From an uncultured Pelagibacteraceae bacterium (lineage in GTDB: Bacteria; Pseudomonadota; Alphaproteobacteria; Pelagibacterales; Pelagibacteraceae): a DNA stretch of 64,000 nt. Numbering within the stretch: position 1 is the stretch's first letter; every line of letters begins with the position of its first letter. Below, in pieces: positions 25,665-35,061 of the stretch. A program made the position numbers and the translations under genes. Where the stretch lies: positions 1 to 64,000 of the forward strand of contig CACDZM010000002.1 in assembly GCA_902557215.1 (NCBI GenBank). The letters are read 5' to 3'. The notes under the pieces were generated by a model. It did no database searches and was not told where the DNA came from. It saw nothing but the letters and a program-made list of their open reading frames with translations.

Positions 25665-26875
25665 AATATATCAAAAAAAAACTCACTATTGAAAATGTGA
25701 AAGTCGATTATATTGCAAAGAAATATGGAACACCCGCTTATTGTTATTCTTATTCAAAATTAAAAAGAAATATAGTAAATTTTAAAAATAATTTTAGATC
25801 CTTTTCTCCATTAATTTGTTTTGCCGTTAAATCTAACACTAATGTTAATTTAATAAGAGAAATTAAAAAACTTGGTTTAGGAGCTGATGTAGTATCTATG
25901 GGAGAATTAATGGTAGCTGTTAAAGCTGGTATTAATCCAAAAAAAATTGTCTTTTCAGGTGTAGGTAAAACTGCTGAAGAAATAAACTATGCTATTAATA
26001 AAAAAATATTTTTAATAAACGCTGAGTCAGAAAGTGAAATAAATCAAATCGAAAAAATTGCAAAATTAAAAAGAAAGAAAATAAAAGTAGGTATAAGGTT
26101 AAATCCTAATACAGATGCGAAAACCTTAAATCAAATCTCTACTGGAAAAAAAGAGAATAAATTTGGAATTAATAGTAAAACTTTTGTTAAACTTGTGAAT
26201 AAATACAAGAAATCAAAAAATATTGAATTAAAGTGTTTAAGTGTTCACATTGGAAGTCAAATTCTTGACCATAAGCCTTACGAAAAAATGCTTAAATCAA
26301 TTTTAAAAATACTCAAAAAAGTTGAATACAAATTTGAATTTATTGATCTTGGGGGTGGTATGGGGATTTCCTATAATGATAGACAAAAAAAACTAGATTA
26401 TGGAAAATACCATTTAGCGATTAAAAAATTTTTGAGTAATTATAAATCCAAAATTATATTTGAACCTGGCAGATCAATTATTGGAAATACTGGTACTTTA
26501 GTAAGTAAAATTATTTATATTAAAAAAAGTGGTAAAAAAAAATTTATTATTTTAGATGCTGCAATGAATGATTTAATGAGACCAGCTTTATATGGAGCTA
26601 TTCATAATATAATACCATCAATAAAAAAAGCAAAAATTTCTAAACAAAATCATGAATTCGTCGGACCAATTTGTGAAAGTACAGACAGTTTTTTAACTTT
26701 AAAAAAATTTCAAGAATTAAGAGAAAATGAGTTGATTGTAATATGCGATGTAGGCGCATATGGCACTTCTTTAGGCTCTAATTATAATTTAAGACCAAAA
26801 CCTATCGAATTACTGATAAATGGGTCCAAAGTTAAGATTATTAAAAAGAGACAAAAGCATAAAGATTTTATTTAG
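25661..26875 (+). CDS. lysA: Diaminopimelate decarboxylase
   Basis: PLP-dependent enzyme converting meso-diaminopimelate to lysine. The 404 residues start with the normal VDYIAKKYGTPAYCYS strand. The PLP lysine is in CFAVKSNTNVN near residue 52, and HIGSQI near 194 and the glycine-rich DLGGGMGISY near 226 bind phosphate. EPGRSIIGNTG near 265 and CESTDSF near 340 complete the fold-III decarboxylase set. Coupled by ATGA overlap to the preceding lipoprotein gene. Confidence 0.96.
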   Translation: MKYIKKKLTIENVKVDYIAKKYGTPAYCYSYSKLKRNIVNFKNNFRSFSPLICFAVKSNTNVNLIREIKKLGLGADVVSMGELMVAVKAGINPKKIVFSGVGKTAEEINYAINKKIFLINAESESEINQIEKIAKLKRKKIKVGIRLNPNTDAKTLNQISTGKKENKFGINSKTFVKLVNKYKKSKNIELKCLSVHIGSQILDHKPYEKMLKSILKILKKVEYKFEFIDLGGGMGISYNDRQKKLDYGKYHLAIKKFLSNYKSKIIFEPGRSIIGNTGTLVSKIIYIKKSGKKKFIILDAAMNDLMRPALYGAIHNIIPSIKKAKISKQNHEFVGPICESTDSFLTLKKFQELRENELIVICDVGAYGTSLGSNYNLRPKPIELLINGSKVKIIKKRQKHKDFI

Positions 26876-26886
26876 CTTTTGAAAAA

Positions 26887-27588
26887 ATGATTAGAAATTT
26901 CTTATTTTCAATTTTCTTTTTTAGTGGAATAATAATTTTATCATTAATTTTTTTACCATCCCTTTTTTTTCCTCAAAAAGTAGTTTTATTTGGTGGTAAA
27001 TTAATGGGTTACTGGACAGGTTTTTGTTTAAGATTTTTTTTAAATGTAAAAATTAAGATAAAAGGAAAAGAAAATATTATTAAAAATGAAAAATTTTTTA
27101 TAGCAGCTTCACACCAGTCAATGTTTGAGACTTTTTACTTACAAACTATATTTGATTCTCCAGTTTTTATTCTCAAAAAAGAGCTAACCTTGATTCCAGT
27201 TTTTGGATGGTATCTAAAAAAAATTGGATCTATTTCAATTAAAAGAAATAAAATTACCAAAGATAACTCAGATTTTTTTGAGAATATTTTTCAAAAATTG
27301 AAGAATACTAAAAGGCCCTTAATAATTTTTCCACAAGGGACAAGAGTTTTACCTGATGAGCGTCCACCCTTTAAAAAAGGTGTATCTAGAATTTACGAAG
27401 AATTAAAAATTATCTGCCAACCAGTTGCTATTAATTCAGGATATGTTTGGCCTAAAAGAGGACAAAAAAAACAAAAAAAAAATATTACAATTTCAATTTT
27501 AAAACCAATTCACCCCGGAATATCTAAAAATGATTTTCTAAAAAATCTAGAAAATAGTATTTATGCCGAACTCGATTCATTAGATTAG
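26887..27588 (+). CDS. plsC: 1-acyl-sn-glycerol-3-phosphate acyltransferase
   Basis: Membrane acyltransferase of phospholipid synthesis, adding the second acyl chain to lysophosphatidate. The 233-residue protein has an N-terminal hydrophobic anchor (about 5-35) and the acyltransferase motifs ASHQSMFET near residue 79 (HX4E in place of the more usual HX4D) and FPQGTR near 148 (in place of FPEGTR). Both variants keep the catalytic His. It overlaps dnaN tail to tail by four bases. Confidence 0.9.
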   Translation: MIRNFLFSIFFFSGIIILSLIFLPSLFFPQKVVLFGGKLMGYWTGFCLRFFLNVKIKIKGKENIIKNEKFFIAASHQSMFETFYLQTIFDSPVFILKKELTLIPVFGWYLKKIGSISIKRNKITKDNSDFFENIFQKLKNTKRPLIIFPQGTRVLPDERPPFKKGVSRIYEELKIICQPVAINSGYVWPKRGQKKQKKNITISILKPIHPGISKNDFLKNLENSIYAELDSLD

Positions 27589-28697
27589 CCTTTCATAGGC
27601 ATAACGACAAATATGCTATTAAAATCACTTGGATCTTTGATTAGAGCAGGAGACCCACTATCATTAAAGTATATTTCAATTTTTTCTCCATCTAATTGGG
27701 AAGCAATATCGATCAAGTATCTTGAATTAAAACTGATTTCTAAATCATAATCAAATTTTACTAACAATGTCTCTTTACCATCTCCGCTGCTTGTACTATT
27801 TACTGACAAATTCAAAGAATCCTTTTTTAAATCAAACTTTACACCATCTTTCTTATCCAGTGAAACTGAGGCTACTCTATCAACTGAATTCAAAAAAAGT
27901 TTCAGGTCTATTATTAATTTTTTTTCATTATTTTTTGGTATGACCTGCACATAATTTGGAAATTTTCCATCAATCAATTTAGATATCAAGATACTGTTAT
28001 CTAATTCAAATTTTATTTTTGATTTAACATTAGAAACTTTAACATCACCGTCATAATTATCCAATAAAGAACATAACTGAAAAATAGTTTTCTTTGGTAG
28101 TATTATTGGTTCAAAAACTATTTCCTTATCTAATCTAATTTTCGATATTGACATTCTATGGCTATCCGTTGCAACAGCCGTTAGATAATTTTTATCTTCA
28201 AATTCTGTTTTATGAATATAAATACCACTTAAATAATGTCTTGTCTCATCGTTTGAAATAGAAAATTTACATTTATTTAAAAGTTTAAGAAGTTGTTTGG
28301 ATTTAATCAGAAACTCATCTTGATTGAAGTCTTCTTCGGTAAAAGGAAATTCTGAAGCACTGATACAATTTAGATTAAAAATAGATTTTTCTGACTCTAA
28401 ATGCAATTTGTTCTTTTCGTTAAGTGTAAGATTAATTTTTTTTCCTGATGAAAATTTTCGTATAATGTCATACATTATTGAGGAGTTAGCTGTAGTTTTA
28501 CCCTCTTCAAATACTTCTATATTGCTTAATTTATGAATAAAAATTAAATCTAAATCTGTTGCAGTTATAGTCAGTTTTGTGTCTTTAGCATCTAATAATA
28601 TATTTGATAGAATTGGAAGAGTGCTTCTTTTTTCAATAACTCCCTGGCAATAATTTAAAGCTTGCTGAAGTTCTTGTTGATTAACATTAAATTTCAT
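27585..28697 (-). CDS. dnaN: DNA polymerase III sliding clamp (beta)
   Basis: Processivity clamp, 370 residues, made of three similar clamp domains. The N-terminus MKFNVNQQELQQALNYCQGVIEKRSTLPILSN and the C-terminus DPSDFNSIFVVMPMKG (standard ending VMPMR/K) are diagnostic. The hydrophobic partner-binding cleft is formed by the second and third domains. The start overlaps the 3' end of dnaA by 11 bases, so expression is coupled to dnaA. No recF or gyrB follows, unlike the classical origin cluster. Confidence 0.97.
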   Translation of the reverse strand: MKFNVNQQELQQALNYCQGVIEKRSTLPILSNILLDAKDTKLTITATDLDLIFIHKLSNIEVFEEGKTTANSSIMYDIIRKFSSGKKINLTLNEKNKLHLESEKSIFNLNCISASEFPFTEEDFNQDEFLIKSKQLLKLLNKCKFSISNDETRHYLSGIYIHKTEFEDKNYLTAVATDSHRMSISKIRLDKEIVFEPIILPKKTIFQLCSLLDNYDGDVKVSNVKSKIKFELDNSILISKLIDGKFPNYVQVIPKNNEKKLIIDLKLFLNSVDRVASVSLDKKDGVKFDLKKDSLNLSVNSTSSGDGKETLLVKFDYDLEISFNSRYLIDIASQLDGEKIEIYFNDSGSPALIKDPSDFNSIFVVMPMKG

Positions 28698-30099
28698 CTT
28701 CTGAATTATTATATAATATTTGATTTTTTAATTTGTTTATATTATCAACCATTACTCGATCTGTTTCCTTCAATTTTTCAATAGTCTTGACTGAGTGTAT
28801 AATTGTTGTGTGGTCTCTATTAGAAAACTCCCTTCCTATCTCTGGAAGCGATTTAGAAGTTAAAATTTTTGTTAAATAAATTCCGATTTGTCTAGGCCTA
28901 ACCAAATATCTTGATCTTCTAGATGACAACATTTCATTTTTGCTAATTTTAAAAAATTTACAAACTAAGGTTTGTATCAGATCTATCGTGACTTTATTTT
29001 CATTAAGACTCAATAGATCTTTTAAAACAACTTTAATTTCTGAAATATTTGGAGCTTTCTTATATATCCTTGAAAAAGATATAATCCTATTTATTGCGCC
29101 AACAATTTCTCTAATACTACCAGTAATTTCTTTTCCAATAAAATCCTCAATTTCTTTAGAGATCTTTATCTCATCAAGATATGAGTTATTAAACTCCTCG
29201 ATTTTTTTTGAAATGATTTTTTTTCTAAGCTCATAATCTGGTTTTTGAATATCGACAACAAGGCCTCCAGAAAATCTTGATTTAATTCTTTCTTGAATCC
29301 TTGATAATCTATTAGGAGGTCTATCTGCAGATACTATAATCTTAGACCCTTTTTCTTTCAAAGCATTAAAAGTATGAAAAAACTCCTCTTGCATTGCCTC
29401 TTTGCCATTCATAAACTGAATATCATCAATAAGCAGCACATTAGTATTCCTGAAATATTCTTTAAATTTTACCATATCATTAGATTTTATTGATTTAACA
29501 AATTGATACATAAATCTTTCTGCAGAAATGAACGTAACCATGTTGTTCTTTTTTAATTCAAAGCCTATAGAGTTTAATAGGTGTGTTTTGCCCATACCTA
29601 CACCACCGTAAATATAAAGTGGATTGTAATTTTGGACATTTTCGGAAACTTTAAGAGAAGCCTCAAAAGCAAGCTTGTTACTAGATCCTGTTATAAAGTT
29701 TTTAAATGTTTTATTTGGGTCAATGCGATTATATTGTAGGAACGAGTCGGTTAAAAATGAGATATTTTCTATCTTTTTTGATTGATTTTCCTCTTTTTTA
29801 ATATTTTTTAAATCTTGAGGAACAATTTTAAACTCTATTCTAATAATTTCTCTTTTATAGTTTTTTAAAGATTGCAAAATTTGGTCTAAATACCTTGAAG
29901 TTATCCAATCTCTTATGAATCTCGTTGGAACAGATAATAACACATAATTATGAAATTCCTCTACGAAAGTAATCTTTTTTAGCCAGCTTTCATAGATATC
30001 TGTGCCTAATTTATTTTTCATCTCAGCTTGGATCGTTTCCCAATTCAATTTTTCAGACTTTAAATTAGCCAATTTTTTATTTGTAAAAGTGTTGTTCAT
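28687..30099 (-). CDS. dnaA: Chromosomal replication initiator DnaA
   Basis: AAA+ initiator that binds DnaA boxes and melts the origin. It has 470 residues. Domain I is about 15-90, with a short linker domain II. Walker A GGVGMGKTHLL lies near residue 165, Walker B LLIDDIQ near 227, and the C-terminal helix-turn-helix with the DnaA signature GREFSNRDHTTIIHSVKTI near 420-445. It lies downstream of mutM-rpsT in the same orientation, an alphaproteobacterial order. Confidence 0.98.
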   Translation of the reverse strand: MNNTFTNKKLANLKSEKLNWETIQAEMKNKLGTDIYESWLKKITFVEEFHNYVLLSVPTRFIRDWITSRYLDQILQSLKNYKREIIRIEFKIVPQDLKNIKKEENQSKKIENISFLTDSFLQYNRIDPNKTFKNFITGSSNKLAFEASLKVSENVQNYNPLYIYGGVGMGKTHLLNSIGFELKKNNMVTFISAERFMYQFVKSIKSNDMVKFKEYFRNTNVLLIDDIQFMNGKEAMQEEFFHTFNALKEKGSKIIVSADRPPNRLSRIQERIKSRFSGGLVVDIQKPDYELRKKIISKKIEEFNNSYLDEIKISKEIEDFIGKEITGSIREIVGAINRIISFSRIYKKAPNISEIKVVLKDLLSLNENKVTIDLIQTLVCKFFKISKNEMLSSRRSRYLVRPRQIGIYLTKILTSKSLPEIGREFSNRDHTTIIHSVKTIEKLKETDRVMVDNINKLKNQILYNNSEDEI

Positions 30100-30123
30100 T
30101 TTTTGAGGAAAGATTAGTTACAA

Positions 30124-30132
30124 CTATTCACA
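30124..30132 (+). promoter_or_regulatory. Single DnaA-box-like 9-mer upstream of dnaA
   Basis: CTATTCACA differs from the DnaA-box form TTATNCACA only at the first base. It lies 25 bp upstream of the dnaA start, where autoregulation would be plausible. It stands alone: the 269-bp AT-rich gap (30100-30368) shows no box cluster, so I do not call an origin. Confidence 0.25.
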
Positions 30133-30341
30133 AGTTTAATGCAACAAATAATTTTAAAAAAAAATAAAAAAATAAAATCTATGATTGTTTTTTATTATTT
30201 TTTAAAAATTTTCTTTGACAAAAAAATTTTTTATGTCTTAAAATTTATAAAATTTATTTCTAAGATAATAATAGAGAAAAATTTACTAAATCAAAATATT
30301 GTTGATTTATAGAATTTAATCATATATAAAGCGTATGCCTT

Positions 30342-30356
30342 TAGTTGAATCAACTA
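30342..30356. promoter_or_regulatory. 15-bp palindrome between rpsT and dnaA
   Basis: TAGTTGA, a central A, then TCAACTA form perfect 7-bp arms 13 bp beyond the rpsT stop. No T-tract follows in the direction of rpsT transcription, so it is either a weak 3' stabilising hairpin for the S20 mRNA or a protein-binding site. Confidence 0.4.
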
Positions 30357-30368
30357 GAAATATGCAAA

Positions 30369-30629
30369 TTAAATTGAATTAATCTTTTTGGAAATTCGCG
30401 AAACGTTTCTTGATGCGTTTTGTTTCTTAATTATACCAGTTTTAGCAATTTTCATTAATTCAGAATTCAACTTAGGTAAGAATTTAATCGCCTCTGACTT
30501 TTTTTTATCTTTAATTAGAAGATTCATTTTTTTTAGTGCATTCTTATATCTGCTTTTTCTAGCTTTATTGACTGCAGTTTGTTTTGTTATCCTTCTAATT
30601 CTTTTAATTGCTGATTTTGTATTGGCCAT
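30369..30629 (-). CDS. rpsT: 30S ribosomal protein S20
   Basis: An 86-residue basic helical ribosomal protein that binds 16S rRNA. MANTKSAIKRIRRITKQTAVNKARKSR is the standard N-terminus, and GIIKKQNASRNVSRISKKI the standard C-terminal helix. It lies between mutM and dnaA on the same strand. The opposite-strand frame of similar length is a shadow. Confidence 0.97.
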   Translation of the reverse strand: MANTKSAIKRIRRITKQTAVNKARKSRYKNALKKMNLLIKDKKKSEAIKFLPKLNSELMKIAKTGIIKKQNASRNVSRISKKINSI

Positions 30630-30678
30630 ATGCGCAGGGGTATATCTGGTGAATTAATTTTGGTCAATTAAATAATGA

Positions 30679-31542
30679 TTATTTTTGACAGATATTACAA
30701 AAAAAAGAGGATCTATTAGAAATTATTTTTTTTTGAATTACTCCTTTGCAACTAAACCGCTTACAATTTAATCCCTTTCTATCATAAACATTAAAATTTT
30801 TTTGAAAATTACCTGATTTACCAACTATATTTTTAAAATCTCTTATGGTTGATCCACCCTTTTTGATTGCATTACGCAAAACCTTTCTGGAGTTCAATAT
30901 AATTTTTTTACAATCTTTTTTGTTTAACAAAGTTACATTCTTCTCAGGTTTAATATTACTCAAAAACAAAATTTCACTAGCATAAATATTCCCAATCCCT
31001 GATACAAAATGTTGATCTAATAAAAAATTTTTTATATTTTTTTTCTTTCTTTTAAAGTAAGAAAAAACATAATTTACGTTGAATTTTTTATGAAAAGGTT
31101 CAGGACCTAATTTTGAGAATTTTTTTTTTAAAATTTTTATATCATTTATTATTTCAAAAAAACCGAATCTTCTAGGATCATTGTAAATAATTTTAAAATT
31201 TTCAAAAAAGATTTCTACATGATTATGTTTTTTTGGTAGCAGTGGTGAACTATAAAAACTGGTATTAGTATATAAATTTTTTTTATATTTGTTAATTATA
31301 TGAATTGTTCCTGACATACCTAGATGTAAAAGACAATATTTTTGATTTGATAGACAAATAATAAGGTATTTTGAAAATCTTTTAACCTCAATTATTTTTT
31401 TTCCTTCAAGGTATTTAATAAAATTTGATGGAATTTTTAATCTTAAATTTCTATTTCTAACTAATACTTTTTTAACCTTTTTTTGCTTTATTTTTTTATC
31501 CAATGATTGACGTACAATTTCTACTTCTGGTAATTCTGGCAT
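30679..31542 (-). CDS. mutM: Formamidopyrimidine-DNA glycosylase (Fpg)
   Basis: Base-excision repair glycosylase and AP lyase for 8-oxoguanine. The 287-residue protein begins MPELPEVEIVRQSL, with the catalytic Pro2 and Glu3. FVSGIGNIYASEILF near residue 165 is the helix-two-turn-helix, and the C-terminal zinc finger has four cysteines (NCKRFSC near 258-264, FFCNIC near 281-284). It heads a mutM-rpsT-dnaA-dnaN series and is divergent from ubiE with a 32-bp gap. Confidence 0.96.
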   Translation of the reverse strand: MPELPEVEIVRQSLDKKIKQKKVKKVLVRNRNLRLKIPSNFIKYLEGKKIIEVKRFSKYLIICLSNQKYCLLHLGMSGTIHIINKYKKNLYTNTSFYSSPLLPKKHNHVEIFFENFKIIYNDPRRFGFFEIINDIKILKKKFSKLGPEPFHKKFNVNYVFSYFKRKKKNIKNFLLDQHFVSGIGNIYASEILFLSNIKPEKNVTLLNKKDCKKIILNSRKVLRNAIKKGGSTIRDFKNIVGKSGNFQKNFNVYDRKGLNCKRFSCKGVIQKKIISNRSSFFCNICQK

Positions 31543-31574
31543 TTAATACTATATTGAATATATAATTTTGAATT

Positions 31575-32279
31575 ATGCAACAATATCTACAAAATAAAAA
31601 AGGGCTAGTCCAAAACGTTTTTGATCAAGTTTATGATCGTTACGATTTAATGAATGATTTTATGTCGTTAGGTGTTCATAGATTGTGGAAAAAAAAACTG
31701 ATTAATATGATGAATCCATCATTAAATCAAAATCTGATTGACGTTGCGTGTGGCACAGGAGATATTGCCAAGCTCTTTCTTAAATATGTGAATGAATCCT
31801 CACAAGTGACATGTGTTGATCCAAACAGAGGAATGATCAGTAAAGGGAAAAAAAAATTATCAAAATCTAAAAATATAAATTGGATTATTTCCCAAGCAGA
31901 AAATATCCCGTTGTCTGACAATCTATTCGACTTTTATACTATCAGCTTTGGTTTAAGAAACACTGCTAAAATAAATGATGCACTATCTGAGGCTTATAGA
32001 GTTTTAAAACCTGGGGGACGTTTTTTATGTTTGGAATTTTCAAAAATTCAAAATACTTACTTTGAAAAAATTTACCAAAATTACTCTAAGCTTATACCTG
32101 TTCTTGGAAACTTGATTGTTGGTAAAAAACAGCCCTATGAATATTTATTAAAAAGTATTGAAAATTTTTTAAATCAGGAGGAGTTGATTGATATGATGAT
32201 CAAAAATAATTTTCAAAAATGTACTTATAGGAATTTATCTGGAGGCATAGTTTCTATTCATAGTGGTTGGAAAATCTAA
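31575..32279 (+). CDS. ubiE: Demethylmenaquinone/ubiquinone C-methyltransferase UbiE
   Basis: SAM-dependent C-methyltransferase of ubiquinone synthesis, 234 residues. Motif I is LIDVACGTGDIAKLF near residue 54, and the UbiE signatures VFDQVYDRYDLMNDFMSLGVHRLWK and FGLRNTAKINDALSEAYRVLKPGG are both present. Its stop overlaps the ubiB start in TAATG form. Conserved alphaproteobacterial order ubiE-ubiB-coaBC-dut. Confidence 0.97.
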   Translation: MQQYLQNKKGLVQNVFDQVYDRYDLMNDFMSLGVHRLWKKKLINMMNPSLNQNLIDVACGTGDIAKLFLKYVNESSQVTCVDPNRGMISKGKKKLSKSKNINWIISQAENIPLSDNLFDFYTISFGLRNTAKINDALSEAYRVLKPGGRFLCLEFSKIQNTYFEKIYQNYSKLIPVLGNLIVGKKQPYEYLLKSIENFLNQEELIDMMIKNNFQKCTYRNLSGGIVSIHSGWKI

Positions 32280-33847
32280 TGATAAAAAAATTAATTGTTC
32301 TTTTTAAACTTGGGAGGAAAATAGCTAATTCTGATATTTTAAATATCGTATCAAAATTTAAAGAACCACCTTTAGCCATTAAGATTTTGTTTAAAATATT
32401 GTCTTTTTCTTTTTCACCTAAAAAACAAATAGATTTAAATAAAGACGAGGGAGAGAGGTTATCTGACTCATTGGAGTCAATGGGTACAACATTTATAAAA
32501 CTTGGTCAGTTTTTGGCCACAAGACCAGACATTATTGGTGAAGAACTTTCAAAGAAACTTGAAAATCTTCAAGATAGACTTCCTCCTTTTTCTTTACTAC
32601 AAGCAAAAGAGATTATTAAAAATGACCTAGGAAATGAATGTTACGATTCTATTATCAATTTGAGTGAACCTGTTGCAGCTGCATCTATTGCTCAAGTACA
32701 TAAAGCACAAATAAATGATAATGGGGTTCTAAAAGATGTTGCTGTTAAGATTCTACGACCAAATATTAAAAAAATATTTAATGAAGAAATAGATGCAATG
32801 ATTCTTTTTGCTTTTCTTGTTGAGTCATTTATTAAAAAAACAAAAAGATTAAAATTAGTTGAGGTAGTTTTTTTGTTAAAGGAAATTACAAATTTAGAAA
32901 TGGATTTAAGATTTGAAGCAGCTGCAGCAAATGAATATGCCGAAAATACAAAAAATGATGTTGGATTTAGAGTTCCTAAAATATATTGGAATTATACGAG
33001 TGAAAACGTTATGACCTTAGATTGGGTTGATGGAATATCTATTAGAGAGACGCAAGAACTTATAAATAAAGAGTTTAATACAGAAAAAATAGCAGAGGAC
33101 ATTATTCAAAACTTTTTAAGACATGCTGTAAGAGATGGTTTTTTTCATGCTGACATGCACCAAGGTAACGTCTTCATAGACAACGATGGCCAGATTGTTC
33201 CTATTGATTTCGGAATAATGGGACGACTAGACAAAATGAGTAAAAGATTTTTAGCTGAAATATTATTTGGTTTTATTCAAAGAGACTATCGTAAAGTTGC
33301 AGAAGTACATTTAATTGCTGGTCTGGTTCCAAAGGATGTGCCAATAGACGATCTTGCACAAGCGCTAAGATCTATTGGAGAACCAATTTTTGGTCAAGCA
33401 GTAAAAGATATCTCCGGAGGTAAATTGTTAAAACAACTCTTTGATGTCACTGAAAAATTTAATATGCAAACTCAGCCACAACTTTTAATGCTTCAAAAAA
33501 CTATGGTCGTAGTAGAGGGTGTTGCGAGAAAATTAAACCCCAACACAAATATTTGGACTACTTCAAAACCTGTTCTTGAAAGTTGGCTGAGAGAAACAAA
33601 AGATCCAATGACAAAATTAAATGAAACGATACAAAATACATCAGAAGTAATTAAAAGATTACCAGAATTTCCCGAAATTATGGATAAAGCTAATCAGGCT
33701 CTTACTTATCTGGCAAGCGGACAAATTCCTCAAAACTCGAACTCATATAATGCTCTGAATACTCAAAAATCAGAAATGATTGCTTTTAGAAACCAATCTA
33801 TTATTAGTATATTAGTTCTTGTAATTTTGGGCCTTTTAATATTTTAA
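32279..33847 (+). CDS. ubiB: UbiB/ABC1-family atypical kinase for ubiquinone synthesis
   Basis: Membrane-associated atypical kinase-like ATPase needed for ubiquinone synthesis, about 522 residues. The KxGQ motif is seen in GTTFIKLGQFLATRPDII, the Ala-rich nucleotide loop in VAAASIAQVHKA and the catalytic loop in HADMHQGNVFI, followed by PIDFGIMG. A hydrophobic C-terminal anchor (ISILVLVILGLLIF) is present. An in-frame TTG at 32267 would extend it by four residues, but the ATG at 32279 makes the TAATG overlap seen throughout this window, so I prefer it. Confidence 0.95.
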   Translation: MIKKLIVLFKLGRKIANSDILNIVSKFKEPPLAIKILFKILSFSFSPKKQIDLNKDEGERLSDSLESMGTTFIKLGQFLATRPDIIGEELSKKLENLQDRLPPFSLLQAKEIIKNDLGNECYDSIINLSEPVAAASIAQVHKAQINDNGVLKDVAVKILRPNIKKIFNEEIDAMILFAFLVESFIKKTKRLKLVEVVFLLKEITNLEMDLRFEAAAANEYAENTKNDVGFRVPKIYWNYTSENVMTLDWVDGISIRETQELINKEFNTEKIAEDIIQNFLRHAVRDGFFHADMHQGNVFIDNDGQIVPIDFGIMGRLDKMSKRFLAEILFGFIQRDYRKVAEVHLIAGLVPKDVPIDDLAQALRSIGEPIFGQAVKDISGGKLLKQLFDVTEKFNMQTQPQLLMLQKTMVVVEGVARKLNPNTNIWTTSKPVLESWLRETKDPMTKLNETIQNTSEVIKRLPEFPEIMDKANQALTYLASGQIPQNSNSYNALNTQKSEMIAFRNQSIISILVLVILGLLIF

Positions 33848-33855
33848 TTTAAACG

Positions 33856-35061
33856 ATGAAAGATTTATTAAATAAAAAAATTCTTTTTATAATATGTGGT
33901 GGTATTTCAGCTTACAAAAGTCTTGAAACAATAAGGATATTTAAAAAGCATAACGCTCAAATTAAAACAATTCTTACTAAAAATGCTAAGGAGTTTGTAA
34001 CGCCATTGTCTGTAACATCCTTATCTAGAGGTAAAGTCTATGATGATTTGTTTAGTTTAGAAAATGAGGCAGAAATGGATCATATTTCTCTTTCTAGGTG
34101 GGCCGATGTAATAATCATCGCTCCAGCAACCGCTAACACTATCTCTAAACTTAGCCAAGGTAGCTCAGATGATTTAGCCTCTACAGTTACATTAGCGTCT
34201 AATAAACAAGTTTTTTTAGCTCCAGCAATGAATGTAAGAATGTGGGAACATAAATCTACACAAACTAATTTAAAAAAATTGAGAAGCTATGGCTATAAAA
34301 TTATAGGCCCTGAAATAGGCGATATGGCCTGTGGTGAATATGGTGAAGGAAAGATGTCTGAACCTTTAGTTATATTCAAAGAAATTCAGAATTTTTTATA
34401 TGGCAAAATTAAAAATAATAAATTCAAGGCATTAGTGACCTCAGGTCCAACGAATGAGTATATAGATCCTGTAAGATTTATTACAAATAAATCAAGCGGT
34501 CGACAAGGTTATGAAATTGCTAAATCTCTTCATAAAAGAGGCTTTGATACAACGCTAATATCTGGACCAACAAATTTAAAAATTGATGAAAATATTAAAT
34601 TAATCAAGGTTGAAACAGCAGAAGAAATGTTCAAAGCAACTCAAAAAAGTCTACCAACAGATATAGCTATATTTGCTGCAGCTGTTGCTGATTTTAAACT
34701 AAAAGATGAACAGAAGGAAAAAATTAAAAAAATTGAAAATTTAACATTAAATTTAGAAAAAAATATCGACATTTTGAATTATGTATCCAATCACAATTCT
34801 ATGAGGCCAAAAATAGTTGTGGGTTTTGCTGCTGAGACGTCAAATTTAGAAAAAAATGCAGCTGAAAAATTAAAAAATAAAAATTGTGATTGGATAATTG
34901 CAAATGATGTTTCAAAAGGTGAAAGTGGATTTAACGCTGAGCAAAATGAAGTTACGATTTTCTACAAAAACAAAAAAATGAAAACAGAAAAACTTTCACT
35001 AAGAAAAAAATCTGAGATATCTGAAGAAATTGTAGATAGAATAGTTGCACAGATAAATTAA
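33856..35061 (+). CDS. coaBC: Phosphopantothenoylcysteine decarboxylase/synthetase
   Basis: Bifunctional coenzyme A synthesis enzyme, 401 residues. The N-terminal CoaC flavoprotein half has APATANTISKLSQGSSDD near residue 91 and the PAMNVRMW substrate motif near 124. The CoaB ligase half starts near 190 with FKALVTSGPTNEYIDPVRFITNKSSG and contains AAAVADFKLK and the NDVSKG loop. The first half decarboxylates PPC and the second attaches cysteine. Stop overlaps the dut start (TAATG). Confidence 0.96.
   Translation: MKDLLNKKILFIICGGISAYKSLETIRIFKKHNAQIKTILTKNAKEFVTPLSVTSLSRGKVYDDLFSLENEAEMDHISLSRWADVIIIAPATANTISKLSQGSSDDLASTVTLASNKQVFLAPAMNVRMWEHKSTQTNLKKLRSYGYKIIGPEIGDMACGEYGEGKMSEPLVIFKEIQNFLYGKIKNNKFKALVTSGPTNEYIDPVRFITNKSSGRQGYEIAKSLHKRGFDTTLISGPTNLKIDENIKLIKVETAEEMFKATQKSLPTDIAIFAAAVADFKLKDEQKEKIKKIENLTLNLEKNIDILNYVSNHNSMRPKIVVGFAAETSNLEKNAAEKLKNKNCDWIIANDVSKGESGFNAEQNEVTIFYKNKKMKTEKLSLRKKSEISEEIVDRIVAQIN

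Noticed and set aside
30100-30368. Replication origin next to dnaA
   Set aside because: No cluster of DnaA boxes, only one near match; AT-richness alone is uninformative in this genome.
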